Source: Pseudomonadota bacterium (GTDB taxonomy: Bacteria; Desulfobacterota; Desulfovibrionia; Desulfovibrionales; Desulfovibrionaceae). From it: a stretch of 63,037 bases of DNA. Shown one piece after another: positions 50,248 through 59,226 of this stretch. Below the pieces are notes generated by a model. It was not told the DNA's origin and searched no databases. It saw only the letters and a list, made by a program, of their open reading frames with translations. Location of the stretch: contig JAEZYD010000005.1 in assembly GCA_023419375.1 (NCBI GenBank), positions 1 to 63,037 on the forward strand, read 5' to 3'. The position numbers were made by a program, and so were the translations under genes. Position 1 is the first letter of the stretch. Each line of letters begins with the position of its first letter.

Positions 50248-50715
50248 ATGAAACGCTATGCTCTTATTCTCGCTCTGGTTATGGCCCTTGCCGCCGGCTT
50301 CGGTTGCGCAAAGAAAACCACCAGCGAACCCGGCTATGACGATGGCCTGACCCCCGAAATGCGTGCAGCCATCCAGCAGATCACTGACGCCCGCGTCTAC
50401 TTCGCTTTCGACAAATTCGACATCAAGCCCGAATACAAAGAAATGCTGAAGACCAAGGCCGACCTGCTGAAGAAGTACTCCTCTATCCGCGTGCGCATCG
50501 AAGGCAACTGCGACGAACGCGGCACCCAGGAATACAACCTCGCCCTCGGCGAACGCCGCGCCCGCGCTTCCTACGAATACCTGGTTACGCTTGGCGTGAA
50601 TCCCAGCCAGCTGGAAATGATCAGCTACGGCAAGGAAAACCCCGCCGTGCAGGGTAACAACGAAGCTTCGTGGTCCAAGAACCGCCGCGACGACTTCCGC
50701 GTGATCGCCCACTAG
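50248..50715 (+). CDS. pal: Peptidoglycan-associated lipoprotein Pal
   Basis: A 155-aa OmpA-like lipoprotein. A signal peptide (LILALVMALAA) ends in GFGC, a weak lipobox (Gly rather than Leu at -3), with the likely lipidated Cys at residue 21. The OmpA domain has YFAFDKFDIKPEY and the peptidoglycan-binding GNCDERGTQEYNLALGERRA. It anchors the outer membrane to peptidoglycan and binds TolB. CAGGAGG precedes the ATG at 50248. A strong terminator follows. Confidence 0.93.
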   Translation: MKRYALILALVMALAAGFGCAKKTTSEPGYDDGLTPEMRAAIQQITDARVYFAFDKFDIKPEYKEMLKTKADLLKKYSSIRVRIEGNCDERGTQEYNLALGERRARASYEYLVTLGVNPSQLEMISYGKENPAVQGNNEASWSKNRRDDFRVIAH

Positions 50716-50735
50716 TCTTTTTAAGATTAGTACTG

Positions 50736-50769
50736 AAAGAGCCGCCCCTCGGGGTGGCTCTTTTTTTTT
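50736..50769 (+). terminator. Terminator of the tol-pal cluster
   Basis: AAAGAGCC-g-CCCC and GGGG-t-GGCTCTTT followed by nine T. Confidence 0.9.
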
Positions 50770-51063
50770 GCCTTTGTACGGCCCGCGAGGGTTTTTACCC
50801 CACACAACCTTGCGCGCACCATCTGCACCATCACGTGGCGGGGTAACGGCCTGCGTAGCCTTCGCTCTCGTGTTTCACACTGCACAGGAGTACTGCGTAC
50901 AAGCAGTGCCGCACTTTCATTCGCTACCAGCGAAATTTACTGCCGCAACGACCTGTCAGCGTAGCGAGAAATATACTCAACTACCATGGATATATGACTT
51001 TGCGCCTGGAACTTGCGGGCAACGGCATCACAGGATACAGTGCATGCAACAGAGGTTACCTGC
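50770..51063. other. Intergenic region upstream of the dehydrogenase
   Basis: About 290 bases; no credible frame, hairpin or promoter match stands out. Confidence 0.4.
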
Positions 51064-52032
51064 ATGAAAATAGCCATTCTTGACGGTGGTGTGCTCAATC
51101 CCGGCGATGTGGATTGGGGCCCGATCACATCCCTTGGCGATGTGTCCATTTATGAAGCCACTCCCACCGAAGCGGTTGCAGAGCGCACCCAGGGGGCAGA
51201 CGTGGTGCTTGTCAACAAAACCCCGTTGACTGGCGCAAATCTTGAGCAACTGGACAGCAATGTCCGCATGGTTGGCGTTCTTGCCACCGGCTATAATATT
51301 GTAGACGTTGATGCGCTGGCTGCCCGCAATGTTCCTGTGTGCAACGTTGTTGCTTACGGAGTGAGCGATGTGGCCCAGCATGCAATGGCGCTCTTGCTTG
51401 AGCTGTGCCGCCATACCAGCCTGCATTCCGAAAGCGTCAAAAACGGCGACTGGCTCAAATCCAAAAGCTGGTGCTATTGGAAGATCCCGCCCCTGTGTCT
51501 TGAAGGCCTGACAATGGGCCTCATTGGTTTTGGCTCCATAGGCCGCCGCATGGGTGAACTGGCCCATGCCTTTGGCATGAGCGTGCTTGCCTACTGCCGC
51601 ACCCCCAAGGATCCGCCGTCCTACGGCCCCTTTGCCTTTGCCACGCTTGAGCACCTGCTTTGCGCATCGGACGTGGTTTCCCTGCACTGCCCGCTGACCA
51701 AGGAAACACGCAATATCATCAATGCCAAAACGCTTTCGTCCATGCGCAAGGGGGCTATTCTGCTGAATACCTCGCGTGGGCCGCTGGTGGATGAAGCCGC
51801 TGCTGCCGAAGCCCTGAAATCCGGGCATCTGCGCGGCCTTGGCACTGACGTGCTCGCGCAGGAACCTCCGCAGGACGACAACCCCCTGTTTTCAGCGCCC
51901 AATACGCTGATTACGCCGCACATTGCCTGGGCCACCACACGTGCGCGGCAAAACATCATTGACCTCATGGCGGAGAACATCCGGCGCTGGCAGGCAGGAA
52001 CCCCCGTCAATGTGGTGAATGGGGTAAAATAA
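51064..52032 (+). CDS. D-2-hydroxyacid dehydrogenase (glycerate dehydrogenase/hydroxypyruvate reductase-like)
   Basis: A 322-aa NAD(P)-dependent dehydrogenase. The Rossmann motif is TMGLIGFGSIGRRMG, followed by the family signature SLHCPLTKETRNIINAKTLSSMRKGAILLNTSRGPLVDE. The catalytic trio is the Arg in NTSRGP, the Glu in LAQEPP, and the His in TPHIAW. It reduces a 2-keto acid such as hydroxypyruvate to the D-hydroxyacid. The ATG at 51064 follows GAGG and gives the standard length. It is nine bases before an amidohydrolase gene, so they may act together. Confidence 0.9.
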   Translation: MKIAILDGGVLNPGDVDWGPITSLGDVSIYEATPTEAVAERTQGADVVLVNKTPLTGANLEQLDSNVRMVGVLATGYNIVDVDALAARNVPVCNVVAYGVSDVAQHAMALLLELCRHTSLHSESVKNGDWLKSKSWCYWKIPPLCLEGLTMGLIGFGSIGRRMGELAHAFGMSVLAYCRTPKDPPSYGPFAFATLEHLLCASDVVSLHCPLTKETRNIINAKTLSSMRKGAILLNTSRGPLVDEAAAAEALKSGHLRGLGTDVLAQEPPQDDNPLFSAPNTLITPHIAWATTRARQNIIDLMAENIRRWQAGTPVNVVNGVK

Positions 52033-52041
52033 GCGCCAATC

Positions 52042-52875
52042 ATGTACATCGACATACACACCCACGCCTTTCATCCCAAGATCGCGCACAAGGCAGTGGA
52101 TCATCTGAATGATTTTTATAGCGTCAACTGCGCGGGCGATGGCACCATCGCCCACCTGCTGGAGCGCGAGCGCAAGGCCGAGATGGAAAAGTGCGTAGTT
52201 TTATGCGCAGCCACAGCACCGGCCCAGGTTATTCCGGCAAACAACTACGCCATCACCTTGCAAAAGGAGCATGCGGACAGGGTCATCGCCTTTGGTACGG
52301 TGCATCCGGGCTATGAAAACTGGGAGGCGGAGCTTAAGCGCATCAAGGCCGCCGGTATCCGCGGCATCAAGCTGCACCCGGATTTTCAGAGCTTCTGGCT
52401 GGACGACCCTCGCCTCCTGCCCATTTTTGAAGCGGCGCAAAAAGACTTTGTGTTTGAAATCCACATAGGCGACAGAACAACGCCCGCCCAAAACCCCTCC
52501 TGCCCTTACAAACTGGCGGCCATTCTGCGTCAGTTCCCCGGCATGAGGGTGATTGCGGCCCATTTTGGCGGCTACCGCATGTGGGCGCATGCGCTTGATG
52601 CACTTGCGGGCAACAGGTTTGAAAACCTTTGGTTTGACACCTCAAGCACAACGCCCTTTGCTACCCCGCTGCTTGCCAAAAAGCTTCTTGGGGCTTTCCC
52701 GCGAGAGCGTATTCTCTTTGGCACAGATTGGCCGCTGTACGACCCTGTGGAAGAGCGCCAACGCCTGCAACGCCTTGCCAGCCTCAAGGATGCGGAGATG
52801 GAAACCATCATGAGCAACGCCACGTCCCTGCTGTGCGACAGCGCTCCACAGCCTAAAAGCCAGCACAACCATTGA
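52042..52875 (+). CDS. Amidohydrolase family 2 (PF04909-type) metal-dependent hydrolase
   Basis: A 277-aa TIM-barrel hydrolase. It has the N-terminal metal motif DIHTHAF, a RGIKLHPDFQSF segment, FEIHIGD, IAAHFGGYR, and a C-terminal LFGTDWPLYDP with the metal-binding Asp. Family members hydrolyse or decarboxylate small cyclic or carboxylated substrates. No Shine-Dalgarno of note (AAGCGCC); it probably depends on the dehydrogenase gene nine bases upstream. The substrate is unknown. Confidence 0.88.
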   Translation: MYIDIHTHAFHPKIAHKAVDHLNDFYSVNCAGDGTIAHLLERERKAEMEKCVVLCAATAPAQVIPANNYAITLQKEHADRVIAFGTVHPGYENWEAELKRIKAAGIRGIKLHPDFQSFWLDDPRLLPIFEAAQKDFVFEIHIGDRTTPAQNPSCPYKLAAILRQFPGMRVIAAHFGGYRMWAHALDALAGNRFENLWFDTSSTTPFATPLLAKKLLGAFPRERILFGTDWPLYDPVEERQRLQRLASLKDAEMETIMSNATSLLCDSAPQPKSQHNH

Positions 52876-52904
52876 CAGCCGACCCTCTTTGCGGGTAAGT
52901 GTCT

Positions 52905-52990
52905 TGCCAAGCCGGACGGCGGCAGCACTGCCAACCCCGTCAGGTCCGAAAGGAAGCAGCGGCAACAGACGTTGCCGGGTGTCCGGCCCA
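52905..52990 (+). ncRNA. ffs: Signal recognition particle RNA, small bacterial type (4.5S)
   Basis: The conserved apical region reads GTCAGGTCCGAAAGGAAGCAGC, split here as GTCAGGTCCG, AAAGGAAGCAGC: the Ffh-binding internal loop and tetraloop side. The ends pair as GCCGGAC (52911-52917) with GTCCGGC (52981-52987). A TTGACA at 52873 with a weak -10 about 17 nt on would start transcription near 52905. A strong terminator follows at once. Exact ends are approximate by a few bases. Confidence 0.92.
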
Positions 52991-52991
52991 C

Positions 52992-53025
52992 AAAAAACCG
53001 CAACGGTACCCCGTTGCGGTTTTTT
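52992..53025 (+). terminator. ffs terminator
   Basis: AAAAAACCGCAACGG and CCGTTGCGGTTTTTT, loop TACC. Symmetric, so it may also stop transcription from the right. Confidence 0.92.
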
Positions 53026-53138
53026 GCGTCCTTGCAAGCTTGCGCCAGCCACCGGCCCCGCAAAAAAGAATTGCCGCCGCCCCCAGAGGACACAGCGGCA
53101 ATCCCGGCTCTGCTATAATTATGTGGACAGAATCCGCG

Positions 53139-53927
53139 CTAATTCTGATCTTTCGACGGCTCGTCCTCATCAACCATAACATCCACCTGGTAAATGCCGC
53201 GCATTTCGTCCAGGTGAGCACGCATGGCCTTTTCCGCCAGATCTGGATCACGCTTTTTGAGCGCTTCGTATACGCCAACGTGGGCGCGGTATGAACGTTC
53301 GCTCTGCTTGCGTACCTGCAAGGAGGCGTACAGAGGCGTGATCAGCCAACCGGCAAAGCCCTCGGCCAACAGCCCGAGAAAATTGTTGCCCATGCACTCC
53401 ACAAGATAGCGGTGGAAATCAATATCCGCTTCGGCAAAAGCGCGTATTTCCGATGCGTCCAGCAATCTGCGCTGGTTCTGCAGCTGCTCGTCCAGGTGGG
53501 TCAGCTGCTCATCGGTTATTTCAAGGGCCATGCGCCGCACCACTGCGGTTTCAAAAAAAAGTCGCAGATCGTGCACCTGACGCCAGCCGTCAGGCGAGCT
53601 GGAGTAAATCTCCAGTGTAGCTCGCATCTCGCGCAGCAAGGGCTTGAGCGTCAGGCGGCACACGCGGGCGCGCATGCCGGGCGAAACCTCGATCAGGCCC
53701 ATGCGCGCCAGCCCGGAGAGCGCCTCGCGCACCGCAGGGCGGCCCACGCCGAACTCGTCCATCAGCTCGCGCTCGGAAGGCAGCTTTTGCCCTACCTGAT
53801 AAACGCCGCTCTGAATGTCATCCAGCAGGCAGCTCAGCACTTCAGTGTGCACTCTGGGCCGCTGGATGTTACGCTTTCTTCCTGCCTGTGCCTCGGCATC
53901 CATATTTTTCGAATTTTCGGTATTCAT
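53139..53927 (-). CDS. GntR-family (FCD/FadR-type) transcriptional regulator
   Basis: The 262-aa protein has a GntR winged helix at residues ~25-95 (LLDDIQSGVYQVGQKLPSERELMDEFGVGRPAVREALSGLARMG in order). An all-helical FCD effector domain follows (LRLFFETAVVRRMALE, ADIDFHRYLVECMGN with metal-binding His/Asp, AHVGVYEALKKRD, MRAHLDEM). FCD members sense organic acids. It is divergent from the malic enzyme gene, whose control is the natural guess. AAGGAG lies 14 nt before the ATG, rather far. A palindrome stands in the shared upstream region. Confidence 0.92.
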   Translation of the reverse strand: MNTENSKNMDAEAQAGRKRNIQRPRVHTEVLSCLLDDIQSGVYQVGQKLPSERELMDEFGVGRPAVREALSGLARMGLIEVSPGMRARVCRLTLKPLLREMRATLEIYSSSPDGWRQVHDLRLFFETAVVRRMALEITDEQLTHLDEQLQNQRRLLDASEIRAFAEADIDFHRYLVECMGNNFLGLLAEGFAGWLITPLYASLQVRKQSERSYRAHVGVYEALKKRDPDLAEKAMRAHLDEMRGIYQVDVMVDEDEPSKDQN

Positions 53928-54067
53928 GGCGAAATTCGTTTCTCCTTGAGGTCAGCGGTACGTCGCATCTTTTTGAAAAAACAAGAATTTGTATGCGTCA
54001 AAAAAAGCAGTAATCCCATAAACCTTTACAAAATTTTCATAAGATATTTCCTTACCCCATGAATTTC

Positions 54068-54081
54068 TGTATAGTTATACA
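54068..54081. promoter_or_regulatory. Candidate GntR operator
   Basis: TGTATA-GT-TATACA, a perfect 14-bp palindrome of the kind bound by FCD-type GntR proteins, between the divergent gntR and malic enzyme genes. Confidence 0.55.
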
Positions 54082-54254
54082 AGAAGGCCGACACAAAATG
54101 CTGCGGCTGACCGGTTACTCCCGGCGATTGCCCGCAATGCCACATTGTTGCTGGCCCAAAAACTTTTTTGCGAGCATGTTCAACTGAGGCTGCCCCGCGC
54201 TGGCGGCGCATTCTTTACACTGTCACGGCAGACAAACAGATGAAGGAGCAAGTG

Positions 54255-55511
54255 ATGTCACGTATCAAGAACCTGCGGGAAGAAGCCCTGGCCATGCACA
54301 AGGAATATCAGGGGAAAATTGAGGTTCGGGTCAAAGCCCCTGTGCGCGATAACGACGACCTCACCCTGGCCTACTCGCCCGGCGTTGCCGAGCCTTGCAT
54401 GGAAATCCATAAAGATCCCGCAATGCTTGATGTTTATACAAACCACTCCAACTTTGTCTGCGTTGTTTCCAACGGCACTGCCGTGCTTGGCCTTGGGAGC
54501 ATCGGCGCTGCCGCAGCCATGCCCGTTATGGAAGGCAAATCCCTGCTGTTCAAAACCTTCGGTGATGTGGATGCCTTCCCCATCTGCGTGGACACCAAGG
54601 ACACCGGCAAGATCGTGGAGCTGGTTGAACTCATGGCCCCGACCTTTGGCGGCGTGAACCTTGAAGACATCAAGGCCCCTGAATGCTTTGTCATTGAAGA
54701 CACCCTGAAAAAGAACGGCATCTTCAAAGGCCCCATTTTCCATGACGACCAGCACGGCACCGCCGTTGTTACCCTGGCCGGTCTTATCAACGCCCTGAAA
54801 ATCGTTGGCAAAAAACTTGATGAAGTGACCGTTGTCACCAGCGGCGCTGGCGCTGCGGGTATTGCCATCATCAAGCTGCTCATGGCTGTGGGCCTCAAAA
54901 ACGTCATCATGTGCGATTCCAAGGGCGCTATCTGGCAGGGCCGCCCCGAAGGCATGAATCCCTACAAGGATGAAATCGCCAAGCACACCAATCCCAACAA
55001 GATCAAGGGCGGCCTGGCCGAGGCCATCAAGGGCGCTGATGTCTTTATTGGCGTTTCCGCGCCCAATTCCCTGAACGAAGACATGATCCGCAGCATGGCC
55101 AAAGATCCCATTGTCTTTGCCCAGGCTAACCCCATCCCCGAAATCTGGCCCTTGCAGCGCGCTTTTGACGGCGGCGCAAAAGTGGTGGCAACGGGCCGCT
55201 CCGACTGTCCCAACCAGATCAACAACGTGCTGGCCTTCCCCGGCATCTTCCGGGGCGCCATTGACGTGCGCGCCACTGACATCAACGATGCCATGAAGAT
55301 CGCCGCCGCCAAAGCCCTTGCCGAACTCGTCAAACCTGAAGAGCTCAGCCCCAGCATGATCATTCCTTCGACCCTGAACCCGGACGTGGCTCCTCTTGTG
55401 GCGGCTGCCACAGCCAAGGCCGCCATGGAAAGCGGCATTGCCCGCGTCCACATGAATCCTGACGATGTGGCGGAAAATCTCAGAAAGCGTCTCGCCAAGC
55501 GCCGGGGCTAA
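54255..55511 (+). CDS. NAD(P)-dependent malic enzyme
   Basis: A 418-aa short-form malic enzyme that converts malate to pyruvate and CO2 with reduction of NAD(P). Motifs: YSPGVAEPCMEI, a TNHSNFVCVVSNGTAVLGLG block, the metal/substrate IFHDDQHGTAVV, the Rossmann VTSGAGAAGIAI, and QANPIPEI. It ends without the phosphotransacetylase domain of long MaeB. I took the ATG at 54255, seven bases after AAGGAG, over longer frames. In sulfate reducers it links C4 acids to pyruvate. It is divergent from a GntR regulator and followed by a terminator. Confidence 0.94.
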   Translation: MSRIKNLREEALAMHKEYQGKIEVRVKAPVRDNDDLTLAYSPGVAEPCMEIHKDPAMLDVYTNHSNFVCVVSNGTAVLGLGSIGAAAAMPVMEGKSLLFKTFGDVDAFPICVDTKDTGKIVELVELMAPTFGGVNLEDIKAPECFVIEDTLKKNGIFKGPIFHDDQHGTAVVTLAGLINALKIVGKKLDEVTVVTSGAGAAGIAIIKLLMAVGLKNVIMCDSKGAIWQGRPEGMNPYKDEIAKHTNPNKIKGGLAEAIKGADVFIGVSAPNSLNEDMIRSMAKDPIVFAQANPIPEIWPLQRAFDGGAKVVATGRSDCPNQINNVLAFPGIFRGAIDVRATDINDAMKIAAAKALAELVKPEELSPSMIIPSTLNPDVAPLVAAATAKAAMESGIARVHMNPDDVAENLRKRLAKRRG

Positions 55512-55542
55512 AACTCTGGTCACTGGCTGATTATTACCGTTC

Positions 55543-55575
55543 AAAGGGTCGCGCATGCAGCGCGGCCCTTTTTTT
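55543..55575 (+). terminator. Terminator of the malic enzyme gene
   Basis: AAAGGGTCGCGC and GCGCGGCCCTTT (one mismatch) followed by T7. Confidence 0.88.
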
Positions 55576-56084
55576 GCCAGATGTCTACGGGGCCAAAATC
55601 CAGCGCAGTGCAAAACCTGGCACGAGCCAGGTTTAACCCGCGACAGAAAAACATTCAGGAAAAATACGTCCCTGTTTGATCACTCGTTCTGTCGATAATA
55701 CAGCATTTTAAGAAGTGATACCACGCAATATACCTGTGGGCAATTACCTGCTGTGGGCCCTTGCATTTCAAAGCCTTCAGCCTATTGACTGGTTGCTCAA
55801 CCTATAAAAAAATATCGTTTCTGTAAAGACCTCTGACGCAAATTTGCAACTGGTCTGGCTTGTTCCACCCAATTCGGCCAACATACCATTGTGGTATTTA
55901 ACTAGTTTTTTACTCCTCAAGAAGCAAAAAAAAATAATAAAGGCGCCATCAGCCGAAGCCAGGGCGCCTTATTTTATAGTTCTATGGGGGGCAGAAACAC
56001 AGGCTGCATTTCTGCGCAATGTCTTGGCAGTAACTCCAACAGGCGCAGAAGGGCTTTGCCTCTCCGGCCTTGCTTCAAGCCTGC
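55576..56084. other. Gene-free convergent region
   Basis: About 510 bases, AT-rich in the middle. An 84-codon frame (55844-56098) has no ribosome binding site and overlaps a terminator, so I do not call it. The only clear signal is the hairpin at 55940-55970. Confidence 0.45.
55940..55970 (-). terminator. Terminator of the kinase-regulator operon
   Basis: AAGGCGCC and GGCGCCTT with a 15-nt loop. On the minus strand it runs into TTTATTATTTTTTTTT, a strong U-run for the operon ending at 56085. Confidence 0.8.
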
Positions 56085-57464
56085 TTAATGGCCGGTGATG
56101 CCATATTTCTTGAGCTTGTATTGCAGCAGACTTTTTGAAATTCCAAGATACTCTGCCGCCTTGACCTGCACCAGTTCCGCCCGCACCAAGGCACGGCGGA
56201 TAAGCGCTGCCTCAATCTTTTCAAGCGTATCAGCCAGATCAAGCTGTACGGGCAGCAAGTCCACCGCGCTTTTGAACTGCGATTCTTCATCTCGGATCTC
56301 GGCGGGCAGGTTATCCACGTCAATGACATTGCCCGGCACCAGCACGAGGCAGCTTTCCACCACGTTTTCAAGCTGACGGATGTTGCCCGGCCACTCGTAG
56401 CCCGTGAGGTAGTTCAGCGCTTCTGTGCTGAAGGTTTTGGGCGGCATGGAATTGTCTGTGCAGACCTTTTCCACAAAATGCGCCACAAGCAGGGGGATGT
56501 CTTCCCTGCGCTCGCGCAGGGGCGGCAGGGGAACCTGCACAACGTTAAGGCGGTAGTAGAGGTCATCGCGGAATGCCCCCTTCTCCACCAGCGCGGCAAG
56601 ATCCTTGTTGGTGGCCGCCACCACGCGAATATCCACCTCAATTTCCTCGCCGCCGCCCACGCGTTCAAAACGCCGCTCCTGCAAAACGCGCAGCAGCTTG
56701 ACCTGAAGGTCAGGCGTGAGTTCTGCAATTTCATCCAGAAACAGAGTGCCGCTGTCCGCCTGCTCAAAGCGCCCGCGGCGCATGGCGACAGCACCGGTAA
56801 ACGATCCCTTTTCATGCCCGAACAGCTCGCTCTCAAGCACGCCGGGATTCAGGGCCATGCAGTTCACCGACACAAAGGGTTTGTCCTTACGGGGGCTGGT
56901 GTAGTGGATGGCCCGGGCCACCAGCTCCTTGCCCGTGCCGGATTCACCAGTGATGAGCACAGTGGAGCGGCTGGGCGCAGCGCGCTCAACCATGAGCAAA
57001 ACGTCCCGTATGGCCCTGCTGCGGCCCACAATTTTGTGGACGCCGTAGCGGTCTTCCATGACTTCCTGCAACAAGCGGTACTGGCGGTGCGCCCGCGAAA
57101 GTTCCACGGCATTGTGGATGGAAAGCAGCAGTTCGTCATTGGAAAAGGGCTTGGTGATGTAGTCAAATGCGCCGTAGCGCATGACCTCAACGGCGCTTTC
57201 AATGGAGCCGAAGGCCGTCATGATAAGCACCGGAATATACGGCCAGTTCTTTTTAACCCGTTCAAGCACTTCGCGCCCTGTGACCTTGGGCATTTTCATG
57301 TCGGTCACAATAACGTCCACTTCGCTCTCGTCCAGAAATGCCAGTGCGGTTTCAGGGTCGCTGATGGCCGTGACGGCATAGCCCTCGTCTTCAAGCAGGG
57401 TTTGCAAGACCAGCAGATAGTTTTTTTCGTCGTCAATGATGAGAAGATGCGCTTTTTCGCTCAT
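56085..57464 (-). CDS. NtrC-family sigma54-dependent response regulator
   Basis: A 459-aa protein: receiver domain (residues 1-120) with acidic pocket IIDDEK, phosphoacceptor Asp55 in VTDMKMPK, and Lys in ITKPFS; AAA+ domain (~145-375) with Walker A GESGTGKE, the sigma54-contact loop GSFTGA, Walker B TLFLDEIAEL and a GYEWPGNIRQLENV sensor region; and a Fis-type HTH at the C-terminus (AAEYLGISKSLLQYKLKKYGI). It activates sigma54 promoters after phosphorylation. Its start lies eight bases after the kinase stop, so they form a two-component pair. Targets are unknown. Confidence 0.95.
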   Translation of the reverse strand: MSEKAHLLIIDDEKNYLLVLQTLLEDEGYAVTAISDPETALAFLDESEVDVIVTDMKMPKVTGREVLERVKKNWPYIPVLIMTAFGSIESAVEVMRYGAFDYITKPFSNDELLLSIHNAVELSRAHRQYRLLQEVMEDRYGVHKIVGRSRAIRDVLLMVERAAPSRSTVLITGESGTGKELVARAIHYTSPRKDKPFVSVNCMALNPGVLESELFGHEKGSFTGAVAMRRGRFEQADSGTLFLDEIAELTPDLQVKLLRVLQERRFERVGGGEEIEVDIRVVAATNKDLAALVEKGAFRDDLYYRLNVVQVPLPPLRERREDIPLLVAHFVEKVCTDNSMPPKTFSTEALNYLTGYEWPGNIRQLENVVESCLVLVPGNVIDVDNLPAEIRDEESQFKSAVDLLPVQLDLADTLEKIEAALIRRALVRAELVQVKAAEYLGISKSLLQYKLKKYGITGH

Positions 57465-57472
57465 TATGTATC

Positions 57473-58963
57473 CTATACGCCAGTTTGGGCTCTGGGCAGC
57501 AGAACCCTTACCAGCGCCCCGCCCTCGGGGCCGTTTTCAAGCTTGATGACACCGCCGTGGCTTGAGATGATCGACTGCACAATGGGCAAACCAAGCCCTG
57601 TGCCGCCGTCCTTGGTAGTAAAAAAGGGATCCAGCAGGTTGGGTAGCGTAGCGGGGTCAAAACCGGGGCCAGAATCAAGAAATTCAATGCAAACGTGGCC
57701 GTTGTCGTCAATGCGCCCATTTATGCGCACAACGCCCGGCCCATCCATCGCCTGCTGGCCGTTCACAAGGATATTGTAAAAAGCCCGGTACAGCAAATCC
57801 TTGTCGCCGGGTGTAAAAAGCCCACTCTCGCACTGCCGCTCAAGCGCCACGCCGCAGCGCCCCATCTCGCCTTCAAGAAAGGCCAGAACCTGATCCAGCA
57901 CCACGTTCACGTCCACAACATCTTGCTTGGGCTGGCGGGGACGGGCGTAGTCCAGAAAGTCGTTGACCGTCTGCGAAAGGCGAACAGCCTCGTCATAAAT
58001 CGCCCCAAGAATGCGGCGTGTGCTGGCGTCGGCCTTATCGGTACGGCGTTGCAGCAGCTCGGCGCTGGAACGGATGATGCCCAGGGGATTGCGGATTTCG
58101 TGCGCGATACTGGCCACCACCCTGCCCATGCTCACCAGCCGTTCATTGCTGTGCAACTGGTTTTCAAGAACCCGGTTCTTGTACATGCGCGCTGCCAGCA
58201 CCCGCTCCGACCGATGGATCAGCATGAGCAGCAGGCCAAACATGATCACAGACGAAAGCAGGCACATGACAACAATGATGCCCTGAAACGTCAGCACCTG
58301 CTCATAGTCGCCCGTAATATCCTGCGTAAGCTCCAGCGCGCCCATGATGGGCGCTTCCTCCCCCGGGTGCAACGGCTCGCCGCGCAGGGGGTAGAGAATG
58401 CGCAGCACAAACGAGCCTTCCTGCAACGGCACACGGAAGGGAGCCTGCCAGCCCGGCATGGTCGAGATAATTTCCGACCTCGGGGCTCCGCCTTCCAGAA
58501 TGTCGTCCAGATATGGCGGGGATAAGCCAGCGCGGCCCAGATCTTCCTTCTTGGTGGAATATGCCACCAGACGCGAAAAATCATAAATACGCAGCCGCTC
58601 CACCGGCAAGCCGTGAATGACGGACTTCACCACCTGATCCAGCCTGTCATACTGTTCTGGCTGTCGCAGGGCGATACGCCCGTAGCCCAGCAAGGTGGGC
58701 AAGGCGAACCGGCGGAATATCTGGCTGTTGAGATTTTCCACAAGCTGCTGGGCAAAGTTCTCCTGCCGTGTGAGCAGGGTTTCGCGCGCAGAGTTGGAAA
58801 TAAAGAAAGAAAGCCCCAGGCTGGTCAGCAAAATGACCACCAGCGAGAGCCAGGATAATGTGCGGGCGTAACTTGGCAACGCGCTATCCGTGTCAACGGT
58901 CTGGGCGCAGGCATCCTCGCACTGGCGGATGCAGGCTTCGTTACGCTGCTTTTTTCTGAACAT
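57473..58963 (-). CDS. Membrane sensor histidine kinase (NtrB-like)
   Basis: A 496-aa kinase: a Cys-containing cytoplasmic N-terminus (ACIRQCEDACA), membrane helices at ~36-57 and ~228-249, and a periplasmic sensor of ~170 residues between them. A dimerization domain follows with the phosphorylated His288 in SIAHEIRNPLG. The HATPase has NILVNGQQAM, DSGPGFDP, PFFTTKDGGTGLGLPIV and SSHGG. AAAGG precedes the ATG at 58963; the long upstream frame has no support. It is the partner of the sigma54 regulator next to it. Confidence 0.93.
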   Translation of the reverse strand: MFRKKQRNEACIRQCEDACAQTVDTDSALPSYARTLSWLSLVVILLTSLGLSFFISNSARETLLTRQENFAQQLVENLNSQIFRRFALPTLLGYGRIALRQPEQYDRLDQVVKSVIHGLPVERLRIYDFSRLVAYSTKKEDLGRAGLSPPYLDDILEGGAPRSEIISTMPGWQAPFRVPLQEGSFVLRILYPLRGEPLHPGEEAPIMGALELTQDITGDYEQVLTFQGIIVVMCLLSSVIMFGLLLMLIHRSERVLAARMYKNRVLENQLHSNERLVSMGRVVASIAHEIRNPLGIIRSSAELLQRRTDKADASTRRILGAIYDEAVRLSQTVNDFLDYARPRQPKQDVVDVNVVLDQVLAFLEGEMGRCGVALERQCESGLFTPGDKDLLYRAFYNILVNGQQAMDGPGVVRINGRIDDNGHVCIEFLDSGPGFDPATLPNLLDPFFTTKDGGTGLGLPIVQSIISSHGGVIKLENGPEGGALVRVLLPRAQTGV

Positions 58964-59226
58964 GACAATGCCTTTGCGCGCGCGGCGGCTCCGGGCGGCG
59001 CGGCACTTCTGCCAGCACCGCCGGGGCGCAGGGAAAACGACCGCTACGCCCCGCCGCAAAGCCGCCGCTACGCGACAGGTTATAAAAACCCCAGGCATAT
59101 CCGAAAGCCGCCAACTGACGGCCACCGCCATTCCTGAAGCACATTTCGGCACACAGGCAAAGGGTTGCAACCAGCGCGGGATACCGTTTTTTTGCCCTTG
59201 GCAACGGGCCCGCGCCGATCACGTGC

